Below, one piece after another: positions 28,605 through 39,639 of a stretch of DNA of 64,000 nucleotides. Under the pieces are notes generated by a model. It did no database searches. It saw only the letters and a list, made by a program, of their open reading frames with translations, and was not told where the DNA came from. This stretch comes from Pseudomonadota bacterium (GTDB lineage: Bacteria; Pseudomonadota; Gammaproteobacteria; Burkholderiales; REEB80), in contig JAGXAQ010000001.1 of the NCBI GenBank assembly GCA_018971485.1, positions 1-64,000 of the forward strand. Direction: 5' to 3'. Position 1 is the stretch's first letter, and every line of letters begins with the position of its first letter. The position numbers and the translations under genes were made by a program.

Positions 28605-30737
28605 CTAGCCAGCAAGACAGGAAATGTCTGCAACCTGATTCATCAAACCGGACAAGGCTGCCAGCAATCTCAACCGATTTTCTCGAATCGTAGCATCCTC
28701 AGCCATTACCATAACATTATCAAAAAACTGATCAACATGGGGGCGAATAGCAGACATGGCAACCAAGGCGCCAGTCCAATCCTGGATTTCAACCTGCTCA
28801 TTCACCACGGGCTTGATAGCTTGCAGTACCTTATAAAGGTTTATTTCTGCAGGTTCCTTGAAATTCTGGGGGGAAGGATCCATTAACCCTGACCAGTTTT
28901 CTGCCTTAGATAATAAATTCTGAATACGCTTGTTTGCAGCAGACAGGGCTTGGGCCTCTGGCATCTGCCTGAATTTCTGCAAGGCCAAGAGTTTTCCTGG
29001 CAACAGATCCAGTCTGGATAGCCTTAAAATGGTCACAGCTTCAATCTCATCAGGCGCATACCCTAGCTCACGCAAATAAAACTTTAGTCTCTCAAGCATA
29101 AAAGCATAAAGTGCATCTACAACAGGAGTCTGTTGCTCCTGCAAGTGAACTTCTACAGCCTGATGAAGCAACGTGGGCAAAGACAGCGAAAAAGGCTTTT
29201 CAATCAGGATACGCAATATCCCTATCGCCTGTCGCCGCAATCCAAATGGATCCTTATCCCCTGTTGGGAATATCCCGATACTGAAAAATCCCGCCAACAT
29301 TTCAAGCTTGTCTGCCAAGGCAAGGCAGGTTGCCTCCTTGAGATCAGGCAACCTGTCTCCGGAGAACCGGGGCAGATAATGTTCCTGGATTGCACGGGTA
29401 ACGATTTCCGGCTCCCCTTGCACTCTGGCATAATATCCACCCATGACACCCTGCAACTCTGGAAACTCCCCTACCATTCCAGTCAGCAAATCAGCCTTGC
29501 ACAACCAAGCTGCCCGTTGAACCAAATGTTCGTCTACTGCACATGTCCTAGCCAGTTTTTCAGCCAGTGATGAGATGCGGGCAACGCGTAGGAGCATATT
29601 TCCTAGCTTGTTATGATAAATCACCCCTTCCAGTTCAGAAACCCGTTCATCAAGCCGTCGTTTTTGATCCTGGTAAAAGAAAAACCGGGCATCTTCAAGA
29701 CGTGCTCGCAATACCCTCTCATTCCCATGAATGATTTTCATTGAATCCACCGGATCCAGATTGGCAACCATCATGAAGCTGGGCATTAACTGTCCATCGT
29801 TACCGACCATAGGAAAATATTTCTGGTTCTGCTTCATAGTCAGGGTCAGGCATTCTACCGGAATATCCAGAAATTCCTTTGGGAAATGGCCCACATAGAC
29901 CTTGGGATATTCAACCAAAGCTGTCACTTCATCCAGCAGGACATCGCCTCCCAGGCAATCAGCAAGCTGAGGGGACAAGCCTTCGCCTGGCTCGAAAGGT
30001 GGCCCTAATACTCTTGCCTTATAATCAACTGCTAACGCTTTCAGTTGTGTGACAATGATTTCTTTCCTGCGGGAGAAAGAAGGGATGACTTTTCCTCGTT
30101 CACCCAGTTCACGTTCATATGAATCCGCATGACCAATCATGACTGGCCCATTGCTCATATATCTGTGGCCAAAGGTCAAACAGCCACTGACCTGCCCTAA
30201 AACTGATCCGGGTATAACCTTGTCCCCATAAATCATAACCAGGCCATGTACAGGCCTAACAAAAGAAAAATCATGATCGCCCCAGCGCATCAAACGTGGT
30301 GCCGGCAATTTTTTCAAGGCTTCCTCAACCAGACCAGCCAGAAGAACATCAAGCCTTTCCCCATCCTGCATCACACGTGCTACCAGATACTCTCCTTTCC
30401 CATCCACTTCCCGCTCAAGTGAATCAGGATCAACGGCAATTGAGCGAGCAAAGCCTAATAATGCGGGCGTTGGTCTGCCTGCAGCATCAAAACTTGCTTT
30501 GACGGAAGGACCACGGCGAATTATGACCTGATCAGGCTGCTCATCGCTAACAAAAGAAAAATGAACTGCAAGACGACGAGGAGTTGCATAGGGGATCATC
30601 TGAGAAGAAGCAGACAAAAAATCCCGATTCTTTAAATTGTCCCATAAGGTATTGGCAAAACTCTGACTCAAATCAGCCAGAATTTTAGGCGGAAGTTCTT
30701 CAGTCAATACTTCAATCAGGAGTGACTCAAGGTTCAT
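28605..30737 (-). CDS. glyS: Glycyl-tRNA synthetase beta subunit
   Basis: Beta chain of the bacterial alpha2beta2 glycyl-tRNA synthetase, needed for tRNA binding. [18 protein letters not shown] at the start and the [18 protein letters not shown] segment near residue 500 are diagnostic. 710 residues, full length. Its ATG overlaps the glyQ stop. Confidence 0.96.
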   Translation of the reverse strand: MNLESLLIEVLTEELPPKILADLSQSFANTLWDNLKNRDFLSASSQMIPYATPRRLAVHFSFVSDEQPDQVIIRRGPSVKASFDAAGRPTPALLGFARSIAVDPDSLEREVDGKGEYLVARVMQDGERLDVLLAGLVEEALKKLPAPRLMRWGDHDFSFVRPVHGLVMIYGDKVIPGSVLGQVSGCLTFGHRYMSNGPVMIGHADSYERELGERGKVIPSFSRRKEIIVTQLKALAVDYKARVLGPPFEPGEGLSPQLADCLGGDVLLDEVTALVEYPKVYVGHFPKEFLDIPVECLTLTMKQNQKYFPMVGNDGQLMPSFMMVANLDPVDSMKIIHGNERVLRARLEDARFFFYQDQKRRLDERVSELEGVIYHNKLGNMLLRVARISSLAEKLARTCAVDEHLVQRAAWLCKADLLTGMVGEFPELQGVMGGYYARVQGEPEIVTRAIQEHYLPRFSGDRLPDLKEATCLALADKLEMLAGFFSIGIFPTGDKDPFGLRRQAIGILRILIEKPFSLSLPTLLHQAVEVHLQEQQTPVVDALYAFMLERLKFYLRELGYAPDEIEAVTILRLSRLDLLPGKLLALQKFRQMPEAQALSAANKRIQNLLSKAENWSGLMDPSPQNFKEPAEINLYKVLQAIKPVVNEQVEIQDWTGALVAMSAIRPHVDQFFDNVMVMAEDATIRENRLRLLAALSGLMNQVADISCLAG

Positions 30738-31618
30738 GGTTCCAGCACCTCTTTAAGAAGGGGAAATCCAAGAGCCTGTCTCATCTCATAAAAACTAGAA
30801 GCGACCAACCTGGCCAAGGTACGAATCCTGCTGATATAGGTAGCGCGTTCTGTAACTGATATCGCCCCGCGGGCATCCAGCAAATTAAAGACATGAGAGC
30901 ATCGCACAACCATCTCGTAAGCAGGTAGAGGCAACTTCACTTCCAGAAGCCGGTTAGCCTCAAGCTCATAATCAGAAAACTGGCGATAAAGCCAGGATAT
31001 ATTGCTACATTCAAAGTTATAGGTAGACTGTTCCACCTCATTCTGATGATACACATCACGATATGAAACATTTGCAGACCAGACGAGATCATAAACATTT
31101 TCAACCCCCTGGAGATACATGGCCAACCGCTCCAAACCATATGTCAGCTCACCCAGCACGGGGTGGCATTGCTGGCCCCCAACTTCCTGAAAGTAGGTAA
31201 ACTGTGAAATCTCCATTCCATTGAGCCAGATCTCCCAACCCAAACCCCAAGCACCCAGGGTAGGAGACTCCCAGTTATCCTCAACAAATCGAATATCATG
31301 TTCATATGGATCAATGCCCAATGAAACCAATGAATCCAGATAAAGCTGTTGGATATTCTCCGGGGAAGGTTTTAAAACAACCTGAAACTGATAATAATGC
31401 TGAAGACGGTTAGGGTTCTCACCATAGCGTCCATCATTCGGTCGACGTGCCGGTTGCACAAATGCGGCACGCCAGGGTTCAGGGCCAATTGCCCGTAAAA
31501 AAGTCGCCGGATGGAAAGTGCCTGCACCTACCTCCATATCAAATGGCTGAAGTACAACACATCCTTGTTCTGACCAATAGTTCTGAAGCCTGAAAATAAT
31601 ATCCTGAAAGGTTGGCAT
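30734..31618 (-). CDS. glyQ: Glycyl-tRNA synthetase alpha subunit
   Basis: Catalytic alpha chain forming glycyl-adenylate. [39 protein letters not shown] and [17 protein letters not shown] are unmistakable. 294 residues. First gene of glyQ-glyS-gmhB-plsC; the promoter should lie in 31619-31827. Confidence 0.97.
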   Translation of the reverse strand: MPTFQDIIFRLQNYWSEQGCVVLQPFDMEVGAGTFHPATFLRAIGPEPWRAAFVQPARRPNDGRYGENPNRLQHYYQFQVVLKPSPENIQQLYLDSLVSLGIDPYEHDIRFVEDNWESPTLGAWGLGWEIWLNGMEISQFTYFQEVGGQQCHPVLGELTYGLERLAMYLQGVENVYDLVWSANVSYRDVYHQNEVEQSTYNFECSNISWLYRQFSDYELEANRLLEVKLPLPAYEMVVRCSHVFNLLDARGAISVTERATYISRIRTLARLVASSFYEMRQALGFPLLKEVLEP

Positions 31619-31827
31619 AACCAGTCCAATCCATTTAAATTGCTTAAACCCTCATACCTACACATATCCCCATCCGGGGTCGCCAGAATGAAGCCAGGAT
31701 ACAGCCTGACTAGAAAGGCAGCATTATAGTCCAAAAGAACAACCCCAGCCATTTAACCGAAAATCAAACCAATCAGAATTACCTCCTATCACAACAGAAG
31801 AACGCTGAACAAAAAATCCTGTTGTCT

Positions 31828-32619
31828 TTAGTTTGCAGGTTTATTGGAAAATGCAATTAATGACTTACGCCATGATGGAATCAAGTCTCGAACACTCGTT
31901 GCGGCGCCAATTAGCCGGGTTATTCCAGTACGATAACGTCGGGACTTCAGAAACTGAACATCAATATTGCAAAAACCAGCGGTCTTCAATAACAATTCCA
32001 ACTCCTTTTTTGTAAACTCCCGATTATGCCGCAGGAAGAAAAATGAGTGGCCCTGATCCAGAACTGGTTTTGCCAGCAAATAATGTTCCTGATAATCATA
32101 GGTGATGTTTTTCCCACGTAAAATTCTGCTCCGGTTACGAAAACAAGCCACATTAGGCACATCAACCTCCAAGATTCCGCCAGGTTTTAATACCCGCATC
32201 ATTTCCAATACTGCAGGCAGGTGAGAATGTGTAAAATGCTCCAGAACCTGACAACAAGTAACCGCATCAAATGTATGTTCCGGATAAGGGAAGGGGCTGA
32301 TTTCGATATTGCATCGACTCAGCTTTATACCATGCATTGAATAAACCATTGAAGGATGTTCAGTCTTATCAAAGAAATCCAAACCACAACACTCATGGCC
32401 TAAACAGTGTAAAAGTGCCAAAAACATGCCGTGTCCTGAACCAACATCCAACACGCTTGAACAATTTTGAAGAGCAAAAGCAATTTCAACAAACCGATCA
32501 ATACTACCAAAAAATACATTCTCTAAAGCCTTATCCTTCAAGTCGTACAACAACCCTTGCTGACGAAACTCCTGAGCCCGAAGATAAATCTGCCGTTTTG
32601 TTCCCTCTTGAGAATTCAT
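31828..32619 (-). CDS. Class I SAM-dependent methyltransferase
   Basis: Methyltransferase of the Methyltransf_11 type, substrate unknown. The SAM motif is SSVLDVGSGHGMFLALL; motif II/III region TFDAVTCCQVLEHF and MRVLKPGGILEVDVPN. The C-terminal part (TKKELELLLKTAGF) is common in cell-surface or lipid-sugar methyltransferases, but nothing proves that here. The ATG at 32619 has AAGGA upstream, giving 263 residues. It stands alone between glyQ and the GIY-YIG gene. Confidence 0.8.
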   Translation of the reverse strand: MNSQEGTKRQIYLRAQEFRQQGLLYDLKDKALENVFFGSIDRFVEIAFALQNCSSVLDVGSGHGMFLALLHCLGHECCGLDFFDKTEHPSMVYSMHGIKLSRCNIEISPFPYPEHTFDAVTCCQVLEHFTHSHLPAVLEMMRVLKPGGILEVDVPNVACFRNRSRILRGKNITYDYQEHYLLAKPVLDQGHSFFFLRHNREFTKKELELLLKTAGFCNIDVQFLKSRRYRTGITRLIGAATSVRDLIPSWRKSLIAFSNKPAN

Positions 32620-32755
32620 GCTATTTATCCTTTTAAAAGAACAGATACTGCCCAAAACTTCATCAACTCAACTTATCCTGCTCTGGTTTAACTGAATTGT
32701 TGCCCATAAATAAAATACATCGTTGGGATGTAGACAAACCATACTGGAATGAAAC

Positions 32756-33019
32756 TTAAATAGTACCTGTTTTTCCCTCCAGATGAATCAAGGCAAGTTT
32801 ATCCATACGACTCAATCTCTTGATAGCTGCCTCACGGGACTGCGCCTCTACACGGCTTGAAACCACTTCTTTCCAGATAAGCTGAACGGGTAAATGTGAA
32901 CGGGTGTATTTACTTGCACGACCTAGATTATGTTTTAAAAGCCGGGCCTCAATGTCTGTGGTAATGCCTGTATAAAGGCTTCCACCACGACACTCAAGAA
33001 TGTAAACAAACCAGGTCAT
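32756..33019 (-). CDS. GIY-YIG nuclease-domain protein
   Basis: Single-domain protein of 87 residues. WFVYILECRGGSLYTGITTD is the GIY-YIG signature (here VYI and YTG), followed by RLLKHNLGRASKYTRSHLPV; this matches the YhbQ/UPF0213 group, whose cellular role is uncertain. Its ATG overlaps the lnt stop as ATGA, so it is probably translated with lnt. Confidence 0.88.
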   Translation of the reverse strand: MTWFVYILECRGGSLYTGITTDIEARLLKHNLGRASKYTRSHLPVQLIWKEVVSSRVEAQSREAAIKRLSRMDKLALIHLEGKTGTI

Positions 33020-34482
33020 GCCTTTTTTCTCCAAAAGAAAGCAAGCAATACCAAAATACCTGACAGTACAATAACAGGTCTATCCCCAAAGCGAGAATAA
33101 GGGGTCATACCTGCATAACCTTGAGCCATCCCTACCAGAGAACCTGTTATATCGGGGGGAAGCCGGGACAGCACTCTACCATGTTCATTGATAATTGCAG
33201 TCATCCCCGTATTGGTTGCACGCAACATATACCTCCCGTTTTCAAGAGCACGTGCCTGGGAAATTTGCAGATGCTGGAAAGCCGCATAATCATGGCCAAA
33301 CCATGCATCATCTGTCTCATTAACCAGAACGCTGGCTTGAGGAAGCGACTGTCTAATTTCATTACCGAAATTATCTTCATAGCAGATATCTACCGCAATT
33401 TTTTGTCCAGCTGCAACAATAGGGGGTTGATTAACTCGTCCCCGGTTAAAACTATCCAGCGGGATATTCACCCATGCCATAAGCGGTTTAAAAATAAACT
33501 TCAACGGGATAAACTCACCAAATGGCACCAGATGATGCTTACGATAAATCTGCGTGGGCGCCACACCCAGTGTCATCACACTATTATAAAAATGTTTTCC
33601 ATCCTGTTCAGGCACACCATAAAGCAAGGTCGATCCAGTCTGCCGCAAATGATTGGCCATCGCTGATAAATAATGCATAGGCAGCATGCTGGAAAAAACC
33701 GGAAAAGCCGTTTCTGGCAATATGATCAGCTGCTCATGAGACGCATCAACCAGACCCTGATAAAGCTTCAGTGTCTTTTGAGCCTGGTCGGGTTCCCACT
33801 TAATACTTTGCGGGATATTTCCCTGTATCAGTCTTACACTAAAAGGAGATCCCTGAGGATGGGTATACGAAACCTGATTCATTCCAAAAGAAAACAAGAC
33901 GAGTCCTGTCAGGCCCATTAATGCTCTTCGGCTCCATCCTGAAACGAATACCAACCTGATAAGAAGAGCCACCAGCCCAATCAGAAAACTGGTTCCATAA
34001 ATACCCAGTATGGGGTCAATCCATCTGAACCAGCCTGAAGGAATCTGGCTATAACCCAGACTAAGCCATGGAAAACCAGTGAAAAGAGTACCTCGAAGCC
34101 AATCCATCAATCCTAAAACAGAAGGAACAGCAATAAGCTGCAAAGCCGGGCTATTTCGAAAGGACCAGATCATTCTGGCTGCTATCATCCAGTACAATGC
34201 CAGTAGAAAGACAAACAAGATAAGACATAACGCTGCCAAGTAAACTGGCATTCCACCATACACATGAAGACTGATATAAATCCATACCACCCCAACCAGA
34301 AAGAAACCCAGCCCAAAAAACAATCCAACGCCTAAGGCCATCTTCCCGGTTTTCTGCCTAAACAGCAGCTCCAGCCATAAGGCCAGAATAGCCAGCAAAA
34401 AAAAACTATACCCTTCTGGATAAAACGCAAGAGGAGATAACGCACCAAGAAAGAAGGCAATCAGGATGATCCCGAGCCGCAT
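33016..34482 (-). CDS. lnt: Apolipoprotein N-acyltransferase
   Basis: Inner-membrane enzyme adding the third acyl chain to lipoproteins. The first half has several membrane segments; the nitrilase-like domain shows LPETAFPVF (catalytic Glu) and VDICYEDNFGNEI (catalytic Cys). 488 residues. Starts at the corC stop (TAATG) within the phoH-ybeY-corC-lnt cluster. It would mature MltA, LolB and the TPR lipoprotein of this window. Confidence 0.95.
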   Translation of the reverse strand: MRLGIILIAFFLGALSPLAFYPEGYSFFLLAILALWLELLFRQKTGKMALGVGLFFGLGFFLVGVVWIYISLHVYGGMPVYLAALCLILFVFLLALYWMIAARMIWSFRNSPALQLIAVPSVLGLMDWLRGTLFTGFPWLSLGYSQIPSGWFRWIDPILGIYGTSFLIGLVALLIRLVFVSGWSRRALMGLTGLVLFSFGMNQVSYTHPQGSPFSVRLIQGNIPQSIKWEPDQAQKTLKLYQGLVDASHEQLIILPETAFPVFSSMLPMHYLSAMANHLRQTGSTLLYGVPEQDGKHFYNSVMTLGVAPTQIYRKHHLVPFGEFIPLKFIFKPLMAWVNIPLDSFNRGRVNQPPIVAAGQKIAVDICYEDNFGNEIRQSLPQASVLVNETDDAWFGHDYAAFQHLQISQARALENGRYMLRATNTGMTAIINEHGRVLSRLPPDITGSLVGMAQGYAGMTPYSRFGDRPVIVLSGILVLLAFFWRKKA

Positions 34483-35312
34483 TAGACCTTTACCTGATTC
34501 AACGGTATAACCAGAAGGGTGTGCAGTCGGCGACTATCGGCACGCAACACCTGAAAAATTAGATCATTCAGCTCAACCTGTTCTCCACGCTTGGGCAGCC
34601 TGCCAAAAAGACTAATGACAAGACCTCCTACCGTATCATAGTCATCATCGCTGAAATCTGTACCCAAAACGGTATTAAAGTCCTCAATTTCTGTCTGGGC
34701 CTTTACGCGGTAGCGACCTGACTTGTCTCGAATAATATTGTCTTCAGTCTCATCAAAATCATATTCATCCTCAATATCCCCAACAATCTGCTCCAACACG
34801 TCCTCTATGGTGACCATCCCGGCTACCCCACCATATTCATTCACGACAATAGCAATATGATTCCTGTTACTTCGAAATTCCTTTAGCAGGATATTCAGTC
34901 GTTTTGATTCAGGGATAAATATTGCCGGTCGTAACATATCCCGAACATTAAATTCTTCCCCGGCATAGTAACGAAGCATATCCTTGGCCAGCAGAATCCC
35001 GATGACATCATCGCGATCCCTATCAATCACGGGAAACCTTGAGTGGGCGGTTTCAATCACAAATGGAATAAACTTGTCTGGAGTTTCATCAATATCAATT
35101 ACATCCATCTGAGATCTGGGAATCATGATGTCCCTTACCTGCATTTCAGATACCTGAAGCACGCCCTCAATCATGCTAAGCGCATCAGCATCTAGTAGAT
35201 TACGCTCATAAGCTGCATGCATAAGGGTAACAAGCTGCTCCCGGTCCTCAGGTTCACGCATCAGCAGATGGCTTAATCGTTCCAGCCAACCCGGTTTACC
35301 AGCCTCATCCAT
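34482..35312 (-). CDS. corC: CorC/HlyC-family CBS-domain protein
   Basis: Cytoplasmic protein with paired CBS domains (DIMIPRSQMDVIDIDE; RFPVIDRDRDDVIGILLAKD; IAIVVNEYGGVAGMVTIEDV) and a C-terminal CorC_HlyC domain (YDTVGGLVISLFGRLPKRGE). The family is tied to magnesium and cobalt efflux; E. coli YbeX is also linked to ribosome function. 276 residues. Clustered with ybeY and phoH. Confidence 0.9.
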   Translation of the reverse strand: MDEAGKPGWLERLSHLLMREPEDREQLVTLMHAAYERNLLDADALSMIEGVLQVSEMQVRDIMIPRSQMDVIDIDETPDKFIPFVIETAHSRFPVIDRDRDDVIGILLAKDMLRYYAGEEFNVRDMLRPAIFIPESKRLNILLKEFRSNRNHIAIVVNEYGGVAGMVTIEDVLEQIVGDIEDEYDFDETEDNIIRDKSGRYRVKAQTEIEDFNTVLGTDFSDDDYDTVGGLVISLFGRLPKRGEQVELNDLIFQVLRADSRRLHTLLVIPLNQVKV

Positions 35313-35330
35313 TTCTTATCCTTTAATCAT

Positions 35331-35771
35331 TCAAAATCCATCTTTTACGTAGGGATTAGGTATATGCAACCTTTCAAGAATGGCACACTCCCGGTTCTCC
35401 ATAATGACTGCCTCCGCATCAGTCTCATGATCATAACCTTGCAGATGCAGCACACCATGAACAACAAGATGGGCATAATGATGTGTAAGCAATTTCCCCT
35501 GCTCCCGCGCTTCTTTTTCAACAACAGGAGCACATAACACCAAGTCTCCGATAAAAGGGGCAGCAGACGAATACACGAAGGTCAGCACGTTAGTCGCAGT
35601 ATGGCGGTTCCGAAAACGATTCAGCTCACGACCCTCTGGTTCATCTACGATTCTTAGGGTAAGTTCCATCGGGGCTTCCATAGCCGCCTTAATCCACCGC
35701 CTGATGGTAGCACGATCCGGCATGAATCGGCCTTCTACTGCATACTGGACTGTAACTGATAATTGATTCAT
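35331..35771 (-). CDS. ybeY: rRNA maturation factor/endoribonuclease YbeY
   Basis: Metal-dependent RNase involved in 16S 3'-end maturation and 70S quality control. The metal site HGVLHLQGYDHE is clear. The open frame extends into phoH, but the ATG at 35771 (MNQLSVTVQY), ten bases past the phoH stop, gives the normal 146 residues. Confidence 0.95.
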   Translation of the reverse strand: MNQLSVTVQYAVEGRFMPDRATIRRWIKAAMEAPMELTLRIVDEPEGRELNRFRNRHTATNVLTFVYSSAAPFIGDLVLCAPVVEKEAREQGKLLTHHYAHLVVHGVLHLQGYDHETDAEAVIMENRECAILERLHIPNPYVKDGF

Positions 35772-35781
35772 ATTGACATGA

Positions 35782-36717
35782 TCATCCACCAGTTTTGCCA
35801 GGGTACTGGGCATAAGCATTAACAATCTGCTGAACGAGCGGATGCCTGACCACATCATCCGAAGTAAATTCTCGAAAACGGATCCCGCGGACTTGGGTCA
35901 AAATCCGCCAGGCCTCCAATAGGCCCGACTCCTGGCCTTTTGGCAAATCTATCTGGGTCACATCCCCGGTAATGACAGCCTTGCTACCAAAGCCAATCCG
36001 TGTCAGGAACATTTTCATCTGCTCCCTGGTTGTATTCTGTGCTTCATCTAGAATAACAAATGCATGATTAAGTGTCCGGCCTCTCATGTAAGCCAAAGGA
36101 GCAATTTCTATCGCAGCCTTTTCAGATAAACGGGAAACCTTGTCATAGCCCAAAAGATCATTCAAGGCATCATATAAAGGCCTCAGGTAGGGATCAACTT
36201 TCTGTGCCAGATCGCCTGGAAGAAACCCTAACCTCTCCCCTGCTTCAACTGCCGGTCTAACCAGAACAATCCGTTCTACTATGCCACGCTCCAATGCATC
36301 TACCGCACAAGCCACAGCCAGAAAAGTCTTACCAGTACCTGCAGGGCCAATCCCGAATGTAATGTCATGGGACTGGATATCTTCCAGATACGAGGCTTGA
36401 TTTGAGGTCCTGGGCTTAAGACCAGGCTTACGGCCTCCTAGCAACTGAGGCATATTCAGATTCTTTGCAGATGCTGCTTCAATAAGACCCAGCTGAATAT
36501 CATCCACTGACAAAGGAGAAGCAGCCTGATCATAAAAGTTTCGCAGTGCCCATGCTGCCTGCTCCATCGGAACAGGCTCACCCTGAAGTTCGAAACGCTC
36601 ACCAACACGATTTATCGTGATATTCAATGCGGTTTCAATCTGCCTTAAATTATCATCCAGAACTCCACACAGATTGACTAGGCGATGATTATCAACAGGA
36701 GTAAATTTAATCTTCAC
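35782..36717 (-). CDS. PhoH-like ATPase (YbeZ)
   Basis: Cytoplasmic ATPase that partners YbeY in rRNA processing. Walker A is GPAGTGKTFLAVA near residue 128 and Walker B FVILDEAQNTT near 220; LPKGQESGLLEAW follows. The start codon is GTG. 311 residues. It heads phoH-ybeY-corC-lnt. Confidence 0.93.
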   Translation of the reverse strand: MKIKFTPVDNHRLVNLCGVLDDNLRQIETALNITINRVGERFELQGEPVPMEQAAWALRNFYDQAASPLSVDDIQLGLIEAASAKNLNMPQLLGGRKPGLKPRTSNQASYLEDIQSHDITFGIGPAGTGKTFLAVACAVDALERGIVERIVLVRPAVEAGERLGFLPGDLAQKVDPYLRPLYDALNDLLGYDKVSRLSEKAAIEIAPLAYMRGRTLNHAFVILDEAQNTTREQMKMFLTRIGFGSKAVITGDVTQIDLPKGQESGLLEAWRILTQVRGIRFREFTSDDVVRHPLVQQIVNAYAQYPGKTGG

Positions 36718-36850
36718 AATTTTTTATCTGTAAGAAACGGAAAAACTGGATTATTCATCCCTAACCCCCACCCCCATCTCATTTTAAAATAAGCGTAGAG
36801 GCAGCCAAAATTCAACAGGCTGAACCAACAAAGCCAAAACCTGTCCTGAC

Positions 36851-38170
36851 TCACACCATCTTACCGCGCAAGGAATGGGGCAAAGCCTCAGTAATCCTGA
36901 CATCAACAAACTGATACATACAAGAATCGGGGCCTGAAAAATTCACCACTCTGTTATTATCCGTTCGTCCGGTCAATTCCTGGTTATTTTTCCTGGAATG
37001 CCCATCAACAAGAACATGCTGTATTGATCCGATCATGGCCTGGCTTGCTTGCTGGCCTAACAACCCAATCAAAACCTGAAGTTTTTCAAGCCTGGCCTGC
37101 TTTACTTCCAGCGGCACAGGATCAGGTAAACTGGCTGCAGGGGTTCCAGGCCTTGCACTATAAAGAAAGCTAAAACTGCCATCAAACCCTATATCCTTAA
37201 TCAAAGCCAGAGTTGCCTCAAAATCATCATCTGTTTCACCTGGAAAACCCACTATAAAATCAGATGAAACAGATAACTCCGGCCGGATCTTGCGCAACCT
37301 GCGAATTATTGATTTATATTCCATCACGGTATAGCCACGCTTCATCAGGGCCAGAATACGATCAGACCCCGACTGTACGGGCAAATGAACATGGTTAACC
37401 AGTTTAGGCAATGAGGAGTAAGCCTTAATCAGGGATGACGTGAATTCAATCGGATGAGAAGTAGTATAGCGAATTCGCTCTATTCCTGGAATTTCAGACA
37501 CACAGTGTAACAAGCCGGCAAAATCTTCTTTTGGGCCAAACCCCTCCTGATTTTGCCAGGCATTGACATTTTGACCCAACAGGGTGATTTCCCGAACCCC
37601 TCTATCTGCAAGCTCTGCTACCTCGGTCAACACATCAAGTAAGGGTCTCGATATTTCTTCTCCCCTGGTATAAGGCACCACACAAAAACTACAGTATTTG
37701 CTGCACCCTTCCATAATCGAGACAAATGCACTTGCTCCTTCTACCCGTGCTGGAGGAAGGGCATCAAATTTTTCAATTTCAGGGAAGCTGATATCAACCT
37801 GAGCATGCCCGCTTGCCCTTCTGGCATCAATCATCTGAGGTAGCCGATGAAGGGTTTGTGGCCCAAACACCATATCAACAAATGGTGCGCGATGCAGAAT
37901 CGACTCTCCTTCCTGGCTCGCCACACATCCACCCACCCCAATAATAATATCAGGCCTTGCCTGCTTAAGGGTTTTCCAGCGACCTAATTGATGAAATACC
38001 TTTTCTTGCGCCTTTTCACGAACAGAGCAGGTATTTAGAAGCAAAACATCGGCTTCTTCAGGATTATTTGTGCTCTCCATGCTTTGCGCTGCTGCCAGAA
38101 TATCTGCCATTTTCTCCGAGTCATACTCGTTCATTTGACAGCCGTATGTCTTGATAAAAACTTTTTTCAC
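36851..38170 (-). CDS. miaB: tRNA-2-methylthio-N6-isopentenyladenosine synthase
   Basis: Radical-SAM methylthiotransferase acting on A37 of tRNA. N-terminal cluster cysteines in [18 protein letters not shown] and GVGGCVASQ; radical-SAM cluster in [16 protein letters not shown]-terminal TRAM region. The frame opens at TTG, but I prefer the GTG at 38170, which has GAGG at the right distance and gives 439 residues. Conserved order miaB-phoH-ybeY. Confidence 0.95.
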   Translation of the reverse strand: MKKVFIKTYGCQMNEYDSEKMADILAAAQSMESTNNPEEADVLLLNTCSVREKAQEKVFHQLGRWKTLKQARPDIIIGVGGCVASQEGESILHRAPFVDMVFGPQTLHRLPQMIDARRASGHAQVDISFPEIEKFDALPPARVEGASAFVSIMEGCSKYCSFCVVPYTRGEEISRPLLDVLTEVAELADRGVREITLLGQNVNAWQNQEGFGPKEDFAGLLHCVSEIPGIERIRYTTSHPIEFTSSLIKAYSSLPKLVNHVHLPVQSGSDRILALMKRGYTVMEYKSIIRRLRKIRPELSVSSDFIVGFPGETDDDFEATLALIKDIGFDGSFSFLYSARPGTPAASLPDPVPLEVKQARLEKLQVLIGLLGQQASQAMIGSIQHVLVDGHSRKNNQELTGRTDNNRVVNFSGPDSCMYQFVDVRITEALPHSLRGKMV

Positions 38171-38849
38171 AAAAACCTCGAACAATCACGCCTAATCAGA
38201 TCTAAAAACCATACATACCTACCAGAAAACCATAAACTGCTAGAACAAAAATAGTAGCAGCTTCATTGCAAAAATGCACAAAACACTCAAATTTATTTAG
38301 GCACTTTTCTTGCAAAAACCTATTATATCCAATTATGTTTCCTGTAAGGGGCAGGTTTTATGGGTGCTCTTTCATGAACCTCTAATCTAAAAGCAGGCCC
38401 TTTGATAAAGAATCACCAAGAAGAACAGCATAAGAATACCGAACCAGATTGTCTTTTTCCAACTCTGAAAAACCAAAAGAACCTTACCCATTGGTAATTA
38501 AAACTGGTTTGGATAGAACAATAAGGTCTTACTTTAAATCATAAACAACAAGATACATTCAACAACCCGAAAGACTGCCTCAGAAAACTTAGGAAATACA
38601 CTAAACCCAAGCATCTTAGTTTCAATATGATCCAGCCATTTCAATGTAGCGGGGCTCACTATCCTTGTTTATCTGATTGTTTCTTAAACCTAAACAAAAT
38701 GTTATTAGTATAAATATTGCTTTAACCAAACGTGAAAGAGACATCTTTCAAGCCAGATTCAACGTTTTTTAGTTTACCTGACTCGTTCTACGGCTAAAAA
38801 GAACGCATCAAACAACCAATATTATGTTTCTGTTAGCAGGAGAATTTTA
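38171..38849. other. Gene-poor interval upstream of miaB
   Basis: About 680 bases between miaB and the broken gene. Apart from one possible 34-codon membrane ORF on the minus strand I see nothing that resembles a gene, and no clear repeat. The miaB promoter should be near its left end. Confidence 0.4.
38387..38491 (-). CDS. Possible 34-residue membrane miniprotein
   Basis: ATG-started frame of 34 codons. A basic, amphipathic start (GKVLLVFQSWKKT) is followed by a continuous hydrophobic segment (IWFGILMLFFLVILY) and a short RAC tail, the look of a single-pass miniprotein. I see no good ribosome site, and chance hydrophobic ORFs occur in AT-rich DNA, so support is weak. Confidence 0.2.
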   Translation of the reverse strand: MGKVLLVFQSWKKTIWFGILMLFFLVILYQRACF

Positions 38850-39639
38850 ATGCAGAAGAAAATGCTGGAGCTGGTCGTTGTGGCAGGATTGTGGGGCTTG
38901 CCACACCTGCTTCTGCCACTGTCGTAGGCACTGGTCCCACGACAAATTACGTGTTCCGGGAGCAAGGCATTCCGCCAACAAGCCGGGCATCCAGGGCAGG
39001 TTTGACTGGTCCGGCCCCACTGGCTGGCCTGCCGGTGCCCGGGGCAGCAGCATCAGCTCCGATGTTTTTCAGAACCAGGGCAGGGTCAATGAGGAAACCG
39101 ACTTCTATGGGGGTATACCGGGACCTTCCTGCAGCACTGGGGGATCGGCCTCATCGACTATGCCTATTTCGGCAACACCCGCTTAATACCATCGAGGACA
39201 ACGTCTTTCTGGGCTACCGCTGGCTCACCCTCAAATACAGCCATGAACTGGGCAAGTATTACAATCTGGCCGATTCCAGCAGCTCCTACTATTATGAAGC
39301 TGCCCTGGCCATCCCCCTGCCCAGCCGGTTCAGCCCCGGCCTGCATGCCGGGCACCAGGTCATCGCAGGGGCGCCCAACATCAGACTGAACCACACCGAC
39401 TACCGCTTCTGCCTGTCCCGCAATTTCAGCCATGGCTACAGCGCCAGCCTCAACTATACGGCTAACAATGCCAACAAGACCCTGTATATACCGAATCTGA
39501 TGGCGTCAATGTGACCAACCTCCACGCCTTCGTCAGCATGACCAAAACCTTTCAGTCCTTCCAGCCCCCCGCCAAAACAGGTCTGGCGGGAAAACAGTAT
39601 CACTTATGTGCTTCTGGCCCATCAAATTACTTAGGGTGA
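38850..39639 (+). pseudogene. Broken TIGR02001/Gcw_chp-family gene
   Basis: Remains of a gene for a secreted, probably outer-membrane, protein of the TIGR02001 (Gcw_chp) family, function unknown. An ATG with GCAGGAG upstream opens a signal-peptide-like start, but that frame hits a stop at 38925. Family-like pieces then appear in changing frames: TVVGTGPTTNYVFRE, then IQGRFDWSGPTGW and NEETDFYGG, then TGTFLQHWGIGLIDYAYFG, then NVFLGYRWLTLKYSHELG and RLNHTDYRFCLSRNFSHGYS, then DGVNVTNLHAFVSMTKTF to a stop at 39637. At least five frame changes are needed. The total span, about 263 codons, fits a full-length member. GC is far above the surroundings (83 of 120 bases at 39301-39420), suggesting acquired DNA. 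Confidence 0.8.
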
